A DNA stretch of 64,000 bases, taken from positions 429,172-493,171 of the forward strand of contig NZ_DKIH01000010.1 of NCBI RefSeq assembly GCF_002454115.1, read 5' to 3'. Below, piece by piece: positions 44,828-53,885 of this stretch. Position numbers and translations under genes: made by a program. Below the pieces are notes generated by a model. The model had not been told where the DNA came from. It did not search any database and saw nothing but the letters and a program-made list of their open reading frames with translations. The stretch comes from Sphingopyxis sp. UBA6723. Lineage in GTDB: Bacteria; Pseudomonadota; Alphaproteobacteria; Sphingomonadales; Sphingomonadaceae. Numbering within the stretch: the stretch's first letter is position 1; every line of letters starts with the position of its first letter.

Positions 44828-46231
44828 CTAGCGTCGTTTGCGCGTCTGTTCCACCTCGGCGCGTGCGACCAGTGCAATATCCTGTGCACGGATCCAATCG
44901 GGGGAGTCCTGCGCCAGGCCCTGCATCGCGATTTCGGCATTACGCAGCGTCAGCGCAGGCTGTCCACCCTGCAGGCTATAGCGTTCCGCCGAAGCGAGCG
45001 CGGCGCGCGCCTGATCGCCTTTGTTCGCATAGACGATACCGAGTTGATACCAGGCAAAGGGGTTCTGATTGTCGAGTGCCACCGCCGTTTTCAGCACATC
45101 CTCGGCCTCGGTGAAATTCGCCGGGTCTTCGGTCGCGATCAGCGCGTGGCCCAGCGTCGCACTAATCAGCGGCTGCGACCGCGATATCGTCACCGCTTTG
45201 CGCAGCGCCGGGATCGCTTCCTTGGGGCGCCCCGATTCGAGCAGCACCTGGCCTTCAAGTTCCAAAAAATAAGGGTCGCGTGGATTGGTGGCGAGCAGCG
45301 CCTTGACTTCGTCCAGCGCTTTTTGCGGATAGGCGCTGCGATGCCAGGCGTAGGCGCGCGCGTAACGCGCCGGAATGCTTGTGATGGTTTCGGGGAATTT
45401 GCGCAGGGTCCGGTCGGGATCGGTCATGAAACCGGACAATTTTGCTTTGATCCGCTGAAAACGTTCCTCGATCACCGGATCGGCGGGCTTGTCCCACGCC
45501 GGATCGATCACATAGACCTCGCGCAGCGCCTGGATGCGATCGCCCGACATCGGATGGGTGCGGCCATAGGCCTGATCATCGTCCTGCTTCACCGCGTAAC
45601 GAAATTCCAGATTCTGCAATTTTTTGAAAAAGGCCAGGCTGCCGCGGCCGCTGATCCCGGCTTTGGAAAGATATTGGGCGCCCGCCGCGTCGGCAGTCGA
45701 TTCCTGAACGCGACTGAACGCCAGATATTTGCCCAGCGCGGCCTGCTGCCCCGCCATCATGACACCCATGCCGGCTTCGCCCGCGCCCGCCGCGATCGCC
45801 GCGGCACCCAGCAAAAGGCTGAGCAGCGATATGCCGGTGGCCGTCTTGGCGCCGTCATTGACGCGAATCGCGTGGCCGCCGATGACATGGCCCAGTTCGT
45901 GCGCGAGCACACCCTGCACCTCTTCGGCAGTGTCGGCGGCCTCGATCAGCCCGGCAAAGACATAGACGTCCTGACTGCCCGCCACGAACGCGTTGATGCT
46001 GGGGTCGCCAAGCAGATGGACGCGCACCTGCCCCGGTTGCAGCCCGGCTGCGACGAGCAGCGGGTCCATCATGTCCTGAAACAGCGCTTCGGTCTCGGCA
46101 TCGCGCAGGATCGATTGCGCCATCACCGGGCGTATCGTCACGGCGAGCATCGCGAGCAGGGTCAGTGCGATCCGGAGCAGCGGGCGCCATGCGCCTGTCC
46201 GAAAGATCGATTTGGGGGAGGGCGGCATCAT
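44828..46231 (-). CDS. M48-family metalloprotease with TPR region (BepA-like)
   Basis: A 467-residue periplasmic zinc protease. A signal (RPLLRIALTLLAMLAVTIRPVMAQ) is followed by GVLAHELGHVIGGHAI near 107-122 (HExxH zinc site) and the distal Glu in RVQESTADAAGAQYL. Residues ~300-460 are TPR-like helices. The layout matches BepA/YfgC, which supervises outer-membrane protein and LPS-transporter assembly. ATG 46231 has GAGGG ten bases upstream; earlier in-frame starts at 46255 and 46276 are possible. 53 bp separate it from the DsbA-like gene, which may act on the same envelope clients. Confidence 0.9.
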   Translation of the reverse strand: MMPPSPKSIFRTGAWRPLLRIALTLLAMLAVTIRPVMAQSILRDAETEALFQDMMDPLLVAAGLQPGQVRVHLLGDPSINAFVAGSQDVYVFAGLIEAADTAEEVQGVLAHELGHVIGGHAIRVNDGAKTATGISLLSLLLGAAAIAAGAGEAGMGVMMAGQQAALGKYLAFSRVQESTADAAGAQYLSKAGISGRGSLAFFKKLQNLEFRYAVKQDDDQAYGRTHPMSGDRIQALREVYVIDPAWDKPADPVIEERFQRIKAKLSGFMTDPDRTLRKFPETITSIPARYARAYAWHRSAYPQKALDEVKALLATNPRDPYFLELEGQVLLESGRPKEAIPALRKAVTISRSQPLISATLGHALIATEDPANFTEAEDVLKTAVALDNQNPFAWYQLGIVYANKGDQARAALASAERYSLQGGQPALTLRNAEIAMQGLAQDSPDWIRAQDIALVARAEVEQTRKRR

Positions 46232-46333
46232 CCTGCCTACCCTCGCGCGGCGCATCTGAACATCGACTGAAGCCATGCCAGCTTTGTGGGGGTCAGCGCG
46301 CGTGGAGGCAAGGCGAGACTTTGGCTCAAAACG

Positions 46334-46373
46334 ATCATGGCTTCCCCCGACGTTTGCCGGAGGAAGCCATGAT
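46334..46373 (-). terminator. rne terminator
   Basis: 12-bp stem atcatggcttcc / ggaagccatgat with an inner ccgac/gtcgg-like pairing, followed on the minus strand by CGTTTTG. It lies 20-60 bp beyond the rne stop (46393) and separates rne from the M48 gene. Confidence 0.85.
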
Positions 46374-46392
46374 GAGACGTATTTCGCTCGGA

Positions 46393-49101
46393 TCAGCCGA
46401 AAGTGCGCTGCCACCAGCCGCGACGCGGTTCGCCGTCGGGACCGACGCCGCTCTCGTCGCCATTGGCGGCTTCGGTTTCAGCTTCGCCCGTCGTCGCCGC
46501 TTCGGGCGCCGCGTCCGCTGCAACCGCTTTTTTGGCGCGGCTCGCCCGCTTCTTCGGCGCGGGTTTGGCGGGTTCGGCTTCCGGTTCGGCCTCGGCAACG
46601 GGTTCGGCCTCCACCGCTTCCGGCGCCGCTTCGACCACAGCGTCGGCGGCTTCGGCTTCGACTGCCGCCTTGGTCTTGCGCGGTGCGCGCTTGCGCTTCG
46701 GCTTTTCCTCGGCAGCCGGTGCTTCGTCGGCGACCGGTTCGGCGACGTCCGCGGCTAGCGGGGCTTCGACAGCTTCTGCGGCGGTGTCGTCGGTTGCCTC
46801 TGCCGCGTCGACCTTGGGCTTGCGACCACGGCCACCCCGTCGGCGGCGCGGTTTGGCGTCGGGATCGACGGCTTCGGTCCCGGCTTCTGCCTCGCCATCG
46901 CTGGCGGTTTCTGCCGGTGCGGCGTCGCCCTCCTCGGCACCGTCGGCGGCGTCGTCGCGCTCGGCTTCGCCATCGCGTTCTTCGCCGTTCTCGAGGATTT
47001 CATTGCCTTCCTCGTCGCGGCGACCGCGGCGGCCACGACGACGACGGCGGCGGCGCTTGCGGCCCTCGCCGTCGGTGTCGCTCTCGCCGCCCTCGGGTGC
47101 GCGCTCACGCTGGCGGGCGGGGCGGGCTTCGGCTTCCGCTTCGGCTTCTTCCGCATCTTCGTCTTCGGGATAATCGTCGTCATCCTCGTCCTCGATCGGC
47201 GCGATCGGGGCAAAGCTGCGGCGCTGCGTCGGCGGCGGGCCGGTGACTTCGACCGCCATCCGCGCCCCTTCGGTCTCGCCGTCGGGCAGGATTTCGACGA
47301 TGACGCCGTACAGCTCCTCGATGTCGCGCAGCTCGCGGCGCTTTTCGTTGAGCAGATAGAAAGTCGCTTCCTGGCTGGCGCGAAGCGTGATCCGGCTGCC
47401 CTTGCCGCGTGCCGCTTCTTCTTCGATCAGGCGCAGCGCGCTGAGCCCCGCCGACGAGGCGGTGCGGACCAGCCCGGTGCCTTCGCAATGTGGGCAGGGG
47501 CGCGTCGATGCTTCGAGCACGCCGGTGCGCAGGCGCTGGCGGCTCATTTCCATCAAGCCAAAGCCCGAGATGCGACCGACCTGGATGCGCGCGCGGTCGT
47601 TCTTCAGCGCGTCCTTCATCGCCCGCTCGACCTTGCGGACGTTCGAGCCATGATCCATGTCGATGAAGTCAATCACGATCAGGCCGGCCATGTCGCGCAG
47701 ACGCAGCTGGCGGGCGATTTCGGCCGCGGCTTCCAGATTGGTGCTGACCGCGGTCTGCTCGATATTATGCTCGCGGGTCGAGCGGCCCGAGTTGATGTCG
47801 ATCGACACCAAGGCTTCGGTCGGGTTGATCACCAGATAACCGCCCGATTTCAGCTGGACGACGGGATTGAGCATCCCGGCCAACTGATCCTCGACGCCGT
47901 AACGCTGATAGAGCGACACCGGATCGGCATATTGCTTCACCCGCCGCGCATGGCTGGGCATCAGCAACTTCATGAACTGCTTGGCGGCTTTATAGCCCTC
48001 GTCGCCCTCGACGAGCACTTCCTCGATGTCCTTGTGATAGATGTCGCGGATCGCGCGCTTGACCAGGTCGCTGTCCGAATGGACCAGCGCCGGGGCGCTC
48101 GATTGCAGCGTCTTTTCGCGAATCTCGTCCCACAGGCGGGCGAGATAGTCGAAGTCGCGCTTGATCTCGACCTTGGTGCGGCTCATTCCGGCGGTGCGGA
48201 CGATGCACCCCATCGTCGGCGGCAGCGCGAGTTCGTCGATCATCGCCTTCAGCTTGCGGCGATCGGCGCCGTTCGAAATTTTGCGGCTGATCCCGCCGCC
48301 GTGCATCGTGTTGGGCATCAGTACGCAGTAACGACCGGCAAGCGACAAATAGGTGGTCAGCGCCGCGCCCTTGTTGCCGCGTTCTTCCTTGACGACCTGC
48401 ACCAGCATCACCTGGCGGCGGCGAATGACGTCCTGGATCTTGTATCGGCGGCGCAGCGACATGCGGTTTTCGCTGTCATCCTCGTCGCGGCGGCTGCTGC
48501 GACCGCGGCCACCGCCCTTGCGGCCATTGCCGCGTCCGCGGCCCCGCCCCTTGCGGTCGCCACGATCGTTACGGCCTTCGCGGCCTTCTTCGGATCCTTC
48601 GCCGCCCTCTTCGCCGTCGCCATTTTCGGCGTCGCCCCGGTCGTCGCGATCATCGCGGTCATCGTCGTCGCCATCGTTGCGTTCGTCACGATCGTCATCG
48701 TCGCGGTCGTGGCGGCTGTCGCCATTGTCGTCGTCGTCATGATATTCGACGTCGGCGACATCGCCTTCCAGCGCGTCGAGGTCTTCCTCGGCGCGCTGCG
48801 CGGCGGCGGCGGCATGTTCGGCCTCTTCGCGCAGCAGCGCTTCGCGGTCTTCCTTTGGAATCTGATAATAATCGGGGTGGATTTCGCTGAACGCCAGGAA
48901 CCCGTGGCGATTGCCACCATATTCGATGAACGCCGCCTGCAGCGACGGTTCGACGCGGGTTACTTTGGCCAGATAGATATTGCCCTTGAGCTGCTTGTGC
49001 TCGGCGGACTCGAAATCAAACTCCTCGATGCGGTTTCCCTGGGTGACGGCGACCCGGGTTTCTTCCCGGTGCCGCGCGTCGATCAACATGCGCGTGGTCA
49101 T
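46393..49101 (-). CDS. rne: Ribonuclease E
   Basis: The endoribonuclease that starts mRNA decay and processes rRNA and tRNA. In 902 residues the S1 domain begins GNIYLAKVTRVEPSLQAAFIEYG (~40-62) but is interrupted at ~90-215 by an acidic and RG-rich insert (DDDD runs, GRGRGRGNGRKGGGRGR) before resuming RYKIQDVIRRRQVMLVQVVKEE. Catalytic aspartates are in VSIDINSGRST and VIDFIDMDHG; the Zn-link is CPHCEGTG near 534-541. From ~650 on, the C-terminus is alternating acidic and Arg/Lys-rich blocks with an Ala/Glu/Pro tail, the degradosome scaffold. GGAG at 49113-49110 is spaced 8 bp from ATG 49101. Confidence 0.96.
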   Translation of the reverse strand: MTTRMLIDARHREETRVAVTQGNRIEEFDFESAEHKQLKGNIYLAKVTRVEPSLQAAFIEYGGNRHGFLAFSEIHPDYYQIPKEDREALLREEAEHAAAAAQRAEEDLDALEGDVADVEYHDDDDNGDSRHDRDDDDRDERNDGDDDDRDDRDDRGDAENGDGEEGGEGSEEGREGRNDRGDRKGRGRGRGNGRKGGGRGRSSRRDEDDSENRMSLRRRYKIQDVIRRRQVMLVQVVKEERGNKGAALTTYLSLAGRYCVLMPNTMHGGGISRKISNGADRRKLKAMIDELALPPTMGCIVRTAGMSRTKVEIKRDFDYLARLWDEIREKTLQSSAPALVHSDSDLVKRAIRDIYHKDIEEVLVEGDEGYKAAKQFMKLLMPSHARRVKQYADPVSLYQRYGVEDQLAGMLNPVVQLKSGGYLVINPTEALVSIDINSGRSTREHNIEQTAVSTNLEAAAEIARQLRLRDMAGLIVIDFIDMDHGSNVRKVERAMKDALKNDRARIQVGRISGFGLMEMSRQRLRTGVLEASTRPCPHCEGTGLVRTASSAGLSALRLIEEEAARGKGSRITLRASQEATFYLLNEKRRELRDIEELYGVIVEILPDGETEGARMAVEVTGPPPTQRRSFAPIAPIEDEDDDDYPEDEDAEEAEAEAEARPARQRERAPEGGESDTDGEGRKRRRRRRRGRRGRRDEEGNEILENGEERDGEAERDDAADGAEEGDAAPAETASDGEAEAGTEAVDPDAKPRRRRGGRGRKPKVDAAEATDDTAAEAVEAPLAADVAEPVADEAPAAEEKPKRKRAPRKTKAAVEAEAADAVVEAAPEAVEAEPVAEAEPEAEPAKPAPKKRASRAKKAVAADAAPEAATTGEAETEAANGDESGVGPDGEPRRGWWQRTFG

Positions 49102-49750
49102 TAGTTACACTCCAAGCGCGCCGTAGCGCGCCATCAAAAAATCCCGCGACCTTCCTTGACGAAAGATCGCGGCGGATACGGATGATACGAAAAAAGACGT
49201 TATTGCCGCGGGGAGCCTGCGTCCGATGCTGGACGCGCATGCGGTCTTCGCATCCGGCGACGGCGGCGGCAAAAGCGCCCGCGTCGGGATGAAAAGAGGG
49301 CATGGCAAGCCTCATGCGGCATCAACCTGTTACATGGGGTGAGCGGGCGGGCAGGGCGGGCGTCTGGCGATCGCCCCGACTGTCCGGTCAACCGGGTGGA
49401 CTGACGGCAGGTTGCCGATCCCCGCATATCCGGCGCCAAGGCGGCCATGTCCCGCAATGTTTGCGGAGCAGGCCTTCCCCTCAAAAGGCCGGACGGCACC
49501 GGGAACGACACCGTCAGTGGTGGTGTGCTAGCATCGGCACGGGCCGACGGCAACAGCGCCACGGTAGAAAGATGGGACGCCGACATGCGTCCGCAAGGGT
49601 TGCGGTTCTGTTCGTCTGGCAGATTCGCAGCTTAACCGGCATTTCACGCGTCATGGCTAAAGGTGCGTTCACGATGGTTTGCGGCCTTGATTCTGAAATT
49701 TTGGAATTAAGCGCTGGACCAGTGTGCGCCGCGCGCCGCATAATCGTGCC
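49102..49750. other. 649-bp intergenic region: rne leader and divergent amidase promoter region
   Basis: The only gap over 300 bp. On the minus side it should hold the rne promoter and a long untranslated leader; the last part carries two hairpins (see 49116-49172). On the plus side the last ~100 bp, with an AT-rich patch (ttctgaaattttggaattaa, 49691-49710), should hold the amidase promoter. Short frames here (49447-49635 plus, 49514-49741 minus) look like shadows, with no ribosome site or recognisable protein. An unannotated small RNA on the minus strand is possible. Confidence 0.6.
49116..49172 (-). promoter_or_regulatory. Tandem hairpins, one terminator-like, in the rne leader
   Basis: On the minus strand, a stem CCGCGA/UCGCGG (49172-49167 with 49149-49144), extended by 3 pairs after a mismatch, is followed after 2 bases by six U (49141-49136). 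Then comes a second hairpin GCGCG/CGCGC (49131-49116), immediately before the GGAG ribosome site of rne. The first looks like an intrinsic terminator or attenuator. Confidence 0.55.
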
Positions 49751-50656
49751 ATGAGCCTGCTGCTCGCCTTGATTGGCCTATCTTTGACCCCCGTGCCGTC
49801 GGGGCAGATGGTCGACCGTATCGCGCGCGGTCCGCGCACCGAACTGGCGCCGCCCGCGGGGTTTCGCGCCAAGGTCCCCGAAAAACGCTACAGCGTCAGC
49901 GTCCCCATCGGCAAGCCCAGGCCCAGCGTTGCACTGCCGCGGATCGAAGGGCCGAACGATAGTCGCCTGCCGCTCGTGGTGCTCGACGCGGGGCATGGCG
50001 GCCACGATCCGGGGGCAATCAGCCCGCACAGCGGCAAGCGCGAAAAGGACATCACCCTCGCGCTCGCTCGTGCCATCCGCGACGATCTGCTCGCCTCGGG
50101 CCGTGTCCGCGTCGCGCTGACCCGCGGCGAAGACCGCTTTCTGGTGCTTGAGGAGCGTTTCGGCATCGCGCGGCGGCTGAAGGCCGATTTGTTCATTTCG
50201 ATCCACGCCGATGCGGCGGAAAACCAGACCGCCAGCGGCGCGTCGATCTACACCTTGTCCGAAGTCGCCTCCGACCGCGAAGCGGCGCGGCTCGCGGCGC
50301 GCGAGAATAAGGCGAATGTCATCAATGGCGTCGATCTCGGCGCCCACAGCGGCGATGTGTCGTCGATCCTGCTCGACCTGACCCAGCGCGAGACGATGAA
50401 CGTCGCCTCCGATTTCGCGCGGCTGCTTCAGCGCGAGGCAGGCGAAGCGGTCAAATTCCGCACCCACGCGCATCGCTTTGCCTCGTTCGTGGTGCTGAAG
50501 GCGCCCGATACGCCATCGGTGCTGTTCGAAACCGGCTTTATCTCGAACAAGGACGACGCCGAATTTCTGGCGTCGGCGGCGGGACAGAAAAAGGTCGCGC
50601 GCGGCGTGCGCAATGCGGTCCAGATCCATTTCGCGCGGCAGATCGCGGCGCGGTAA
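49751..50656 (+). CDS. N-acetylmuramoyl-L-alanine amidase (AmiC-like)
   Basis: Cuts the bond between muramic acid and the stem peptide during septum splitting. The 301 residues begin with a weak hydrophobic export segment (SLLLALIGLSLTPVPSG). The Amidase_3 zinc site is complete: His in VLDAGHGGHDPGA near 78-90, Glu in KREKDITL, His in FISIHADA near 155, and catalytic Glu in SVLFETGFISNKDD near 257-270. It lacks an AMIN domain. It normally precedes mrcA and prfB in alphaproteobacteria; here a three-gene operon intervenes. Confidence 0.93.
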   Translation: MSLLLALIGLSLTPVPSGQMVDRIARGPRTELAPPAGFRAKVPEKRYSVSVPIGKPRPSVALPRIEGPNDSRLPLVVLDAGHGGHDPGAISPHSGKREKDITLALARAIRDDLLASGRVRVALTRGEDRFLVLEERFGIARRLKADLFISIHADAAENQTASGASIYTLSEVASDREAARLAARENKANVINGVDLGAHSGDVSSILLDLTQRETMNVASDFARLLQREAGEAVKFRTHAHRFASFVVLKAPDTPSVLFETGFISNKDDAEFLASAAGQKKVARGVRNAVQIHFARQIAAR

Positions 50657-50664
50657 CCGCAATC

Positions 50665-50790
50665 GCCCTCCCCTGAAGGGGAGGGTGGCGAGACTTGCCA
50701 GCTTGCTGGCTTAGTCGCAGCGGGTGGGGTTTGCAGCCTTGCATCACCCCGAGAGACCCCACCCCAACCCCTCCCCTGAAGGGGAGGGGC
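50665..50790. repeat. Intergenic palindromic repeat, type E
   Basis: Two hairpins of the same sequence at each end (ccctcccctgaaggggaggg at ~50666 and cccctcccctgaaggggagg at ~50768) enclose about 80 bp with its own ccagcttgctgg hairpin. It sits between the amidase gene and the inserted operon. Confidence 0.85.
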
Positions 50791-50860
50791 TTTTGAAATA
50801 TAGTCTTGACTAACTTTCTCCACCTAGCCAGCTTGCTCTCGGTGGCGGCGGGAGAAGATC

Positions 50861-52114
50861 ATGAGCTGGAGCAACTGGTCAGGCAGCGTCAGCGCCGCCG
50901 CGCAAATCGCCCGCCCGCATAGCGAGGACGAACTCGCCGCGCTGATCCGCAGCGCACACAAGCTGCGCGTTACTGGGGCCGGGCACAGTTTCATGCCGCT
51001 CTGCGAATCGGACGAGTTGATCGTCAGCCTCGACGAGATGGCGGGCGTGATGCATATCGCCGCCGACCGCCAGACCGCGCGCATCCCCGCCGGGTGGAGC
51101 ATCCGGCGGCTGACCGCGGGGCTGTGGGACGAGGGGCTGGCGCTCGCCAATCAGGGCGATGTCAATCCGCAGTCGCTCGCAGGGGCGATGGCGACGGGGA
51201 CGCACGGCACCGGGGTCGATCTTGGTTCGCTCGCGACCTTTGCGCGCGGCTTCCGGCTGATCGGCGCCGATGGCGAGGCGCATTGGTGCGATGCGACCAC
51301 CAATGCCGATCTATATCAGGCACAGCGGCTGTCGCTTGGCCTGTTCGGGGTCGCGACCGAGATCGATGTCGCGGTCGTCCCCGCCTTTCACCTGTCCGAA
51401 CGGATCGAAAAGCGCCGCTGGGCGGAGGTGCGCGAAAGCTATGATGAGCTGGCGAAGCAGCATCGCCATGTTGAATTCTGGTTCTTTCCGCACAGCGACG
51501 ACGTGATCCTGAAAACGCTCGACCTGTGCGACCCATGCGATCCGCCGCCGACCACGACCGACATGGAGGAGGCCAGTTTTCGCCGCATCCTGAACATCGC
51601 GGCGCGCCTGCCTTTCCTTACCCCGACGCTTCAGCGGCTGATCATGAAAGGCGGCATTTCGGGGCGCCGCCGCGGCCCGGCGCATCTCGTCTTTCCATCC
51701 GACCGCACGATCCGCTTCGAAGAGATGGAATATGAAATGCCGCGCGCCGCCGGGCTCGACACGCTGGCCGAAGTGGTCGGGTGGATTCGCAAGAAACGAC
51801 TGCCGGTCACCTTCCCGTTCGAATTTCGCACCGTTGCCGCCGACGATATCTGGATGAGCCCGATGAACGCCGGACCCGTCGCCGCGATTTCGATGCACCA
51901 ATATGCGAAGATGCCTTGGCAGGGCCTGTTCGCCGAAGCCGAGACGATCTTTCGCAGCCATGGCGGTCGCCCGCATTGGGCCAAACGCCATACGCTGACC
52001 CGCGCCGACGTCGCGGCACTCTATCCGATGGCGGGTCGCTATACTGCCGTCCGCCGCGCCGCCGATCCGGGCGGAAAATTCCTCAACGCGCATCTCGAAA
52101 GCCTGTTCGCATGA
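50861..52114 (+). CDS. FAD-binding sugar-1,4-lactone oxidase family protein
   Basis: A 417-residue flavoprotein of the VAO/ALO group (D-arabinono-, L-gulono-1,4-lactone or alditol oxidases). LRVTGAGHSFMPL near 35-47 contains the GHS motif whose His carries covalent FAD in alditol oxidase. NQGDVNPQSLAGAMATGTHGTG near 96-117 is the second FAD loop, and GRPHWAKRHTL near 374 is the C-terminal ALO signature. Substrate is probably a sugar alcohol, lactone or similar polyol. Its stop overlaps the next ATG by 4 bp. Confidence 0.9.
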   Translation: MSWSNWSGSVSAAAQIARPHSEDELAALIRSAHKLRVTGAGHSFMPLCESDELIVSLDEMAGVMHIAADRQTARIPAGWSIRRLTAGLWDEGLALANQGDVNPQSLAGAMATGTHGTGVDLGSLATFARGFRLIGADGEAHWCDATTNADLYQAQRLSLGLFGVATEIDVAVVPAFHLSERIEKRRWAEVRESYDELAKQHRHVEFWFFPHSDDVILKTLDLCDPCDPPPTTTDMEEASFRRILNIAARLPFLTPTLQRLIMKGGISGRRRGPAHLVFPSDRTIRFEEMEYEMPRAAGLDTLAEVVGWIRKKRLPVTFPFEFRTVAADDIWMSPMNAGPVAAISMHQYAKMPWQGLFAEAETIFRSHGGRPHWAKRHTLTRADVAALYPMAGRYTAVRRAADPGGKFLNAHLESLFA

Positions 52115-53259
52115 CCACCGACCGCGACCTGCACGCGCATCTAATCGACCAGCAAGGCTCACGCGCCGATCTCAACACTCCGGTGCTGGTGCTCGATGTC
52201 GACGCCCTCGACCGCAATGTGCAGCGCATGGCGGCGCTCACCGCACACCACGAGGTCGCGCTGCGCCCGCACGCCAAAACGCACAAGAGTGTCGATATTG
52301 CGCAACGCCAGATTGCTGCGGGCGCGGTTGGCGTGTGCTGCGCCAAGATCGGCGAGGCCGAGGCGCTGAGCGAGGGCGGCGTGAACGGCATCCTCATTAC
52401 CTCGCCGGTCGCGGCACCCCGCGCGATTGAGCGGCTCGCCGCGCTGGCGGCCCGCGCCGACGGCTTGATGGCGGTCGTCGATCATCCCGATGTCGCGGCG
52501 GGCATCGATGCGGCGCTCGCGGTCGCCGACGCGCGGCTCGACATGATCATCGACATCGATCCCGGTATTGCGCGCACCGGGGTTGCTTCGGCGGATGCGG
52601 CGGTGGCGCTGGCCGAGGTCATCGCCGCCGCTCCCAACCTCAAGTATCGCGGTGTGCAATTCTACTGCGGGTCGCAGCAGCATATCGAAAGCTATGCCGA
52701 CCGCCGCGCCGCGATTGTCGAGCGCACCGGCTATTTGCAAAGCGTCATCGCGGCGCTGGCCGACGCGGGGTTCGCGCCCGAAATCATCACCGGATCGGGC
52801 ACCGGCACCCATCGCATCGACCTCGACCTTCGCGTCTTCACCGAATTGCAGGCGGGAAGTTACGTCTTCATGGACAAGCAATATCTCGACTGCGATCTGA
52901 CCGGCGAGGAAAGCGAACCGCCGTTCGAGGTCTCGCTGTCGGTCGATGCGCGCGTGGTCAGCGCCAACCACAGCGGCCTGGTCACCATCGACGCCGGGTA
53001 TAAATCGCTGTCGACCGACGGCGGTGTTGCGGTGGTGCAGTGCGGGGCGCCCGACACGGCCTTCTTCGCCTTCATGGGCGACGAACATGCGGCACTGATC
53101 GCCCCCGGAATCGGGGTGCAGCTCGCGCCCGGCGACCCGGTCAGCCTGACGGTGCCGCACTGCGACCCGACGGTGAATCTCTACGACAGCTATCATGTCG
53201 TCGCGGGCGAAACGCTGGTCGATATATGGCCGGTCAGCGCGCGCGGCCGGGCGCGGTGA
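52111..53259 (+). CDS. DSD1-family PLP enzyme (D-threonine aldolase/D-serine dehydratase-like)
   Basis: A 382-residue alanine-racemase-fold PLP enzyme. LNTPVLVLDVDALDRNVQRM begins the barrel, and LRPHAKTHKS near 51-60 contains the PLP-binding Lys. The C-terminal beta domain ends VPHCDPTVNLYDSYHVV near 350-366, with the His and Cys that bind the metal in D-serine dehydratase and D-threonine aldolase. It should act on a D-3-hydroxy-amino acid. The ATGA and GTGA overlaps on both sides make it the middle gene of a translationally coupled trio. Confidence 0.93.
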   Translation: MTTDRDLHAHLIDQQGSRADLNTPVLVLDVDALDRNVQRMAALTAHHEVALRPHAKTHKSVDIAQRQIAAGAVGVCCAKIGEAEALSEGGVNGILITSPVAAPRAIERLAALAARADGLMAVVDHPDVAAGIDAALAVADARLDMIIDIDPGIARTGVASADAAVALAEVIAAAPNLKYRGVQFYCGSQQHIESYADRRAAIVERTGYLQSVIAALADAGFAPEIITGSGTGTHRIDLDLRVFTELQAGSYVFMDKQYLDCDLTGEESEPPFEVSLSVDARVVSANHSGLVTIDAGYKSLSTDGGVAVVQCGAPDTAFFAFMGDEHAALIAPGIGVQLAPGDPVSLTVPHCDPTVNLYDSYHVVAGETLVDIWPVSARGRAR

Positions 53260-53885
53260 ACGCGCCCGGGGCGGTGAAGCGTCCGCCGCAGCAGGACCGC
53301 GCGCGCCAGACGCGCGAACGGTTGCTCGATGTCGCGGGCGCGCTGCTCGCCGAGGTCGGGATCGAGCGGATTTCGACCAATATGATCGCGGCGCGCGCCG
53401 GGCTGACCCCGCCCGCGCTCTACCGCTATTTCGGCGACAAATATGCGGTGCTGGAGGCGCTGGGCAGGCGGCTGATGGAGCGGCAGAATGCGGTGCTCGC
53501 GGCATGGCTGGCGCACCACGGGCCGGACGGGATCGCCGCAATGGCCGATCACATCGGCGACCTGCTCGCCCAGAACGCCGCGGTGACGCGCGCCGAACCG
53601 GGCGCGGTGTGGATATTGCGCGCGCTCCACGCCTCGCCGCGGCTCGTCCATATCCGGCTCGAATCGCACCGCCATGTGACCGACCGGCTGACCGACGCCT
53701 GCGCGCCCTACGTGGCCGGGATCGACCGCGAAAAGCTGTGGTCGCGGCTGCGACTGGCGGTGGAGCTTGGCTTCGCTGCCGATGAAATGCTGTACGAGGA
53801 AGATCGTATTTCGGCGGACGCGGCGCTGGCCAATGTCGCGGCGATGCTACGCTTCGCCATGCTCGACCTGACCGAAAGCGTCTAG
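53256..53885 (+). CDS. TetR-family regulator of the lactone-oxidase/DSD1 operon
   Basis: A 209-residue TetR protein from GTG 53256, which overlaps the previous stop (GTGA). The HTH is RQTRERLLDVAGALLAEVG, then STNMIAARAGLTPPALYRYFGDKYAVLEAL near residues 40-70; the ligand-binding part ends DLTESV. It is the last gene of its own likely target operon, so feedback control through the operon promoter upstream of 50861 is expected. I found no obvious palindrome to assign as its site. Confidence 0.9.
   Translation: MNAPGAVKRPPQQDRARQTRERLLDVAGALLAEVGIERISTNMIAARAGLTPPALYRYFGDKYAVLEALGRRLMERQNAVLAAWLAHHGPDGIAAMADHIGDLLAQNAAVTRAEPGAVWILRALHASPRLVHIRLESHRHVTDRLTDACAPYVAGIDREKLWSRLRLAVELGFAADEMLYEEDRISADAALANVAAMLRFAMLDLTESV

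Noticed and set aside
44684..46270. 528-residue plus-strand frame
   Set aside because: Antisense to the M48 protease and the DsbA-like gene; no domain.
48560..48760. Short direct repeats that could suggest a CRISPR-like array
   Set aside because: They are in-frame Asp/Arg codon repeats of the RNase E insert, without regular spacers.
47488..49104. 538-residue plus-strand frame with hydrophobic Ile/Val/Ala runs
   Set aside because: It is antisense to rne. The hydrophobic runs are the complement of the Asp-rich insert.
49447..49741. Small frames in the rne/amidase gap
   Set aside because: No ribosome site, atypical composition and no recognisable protein; better left as leader/promoter sequence.
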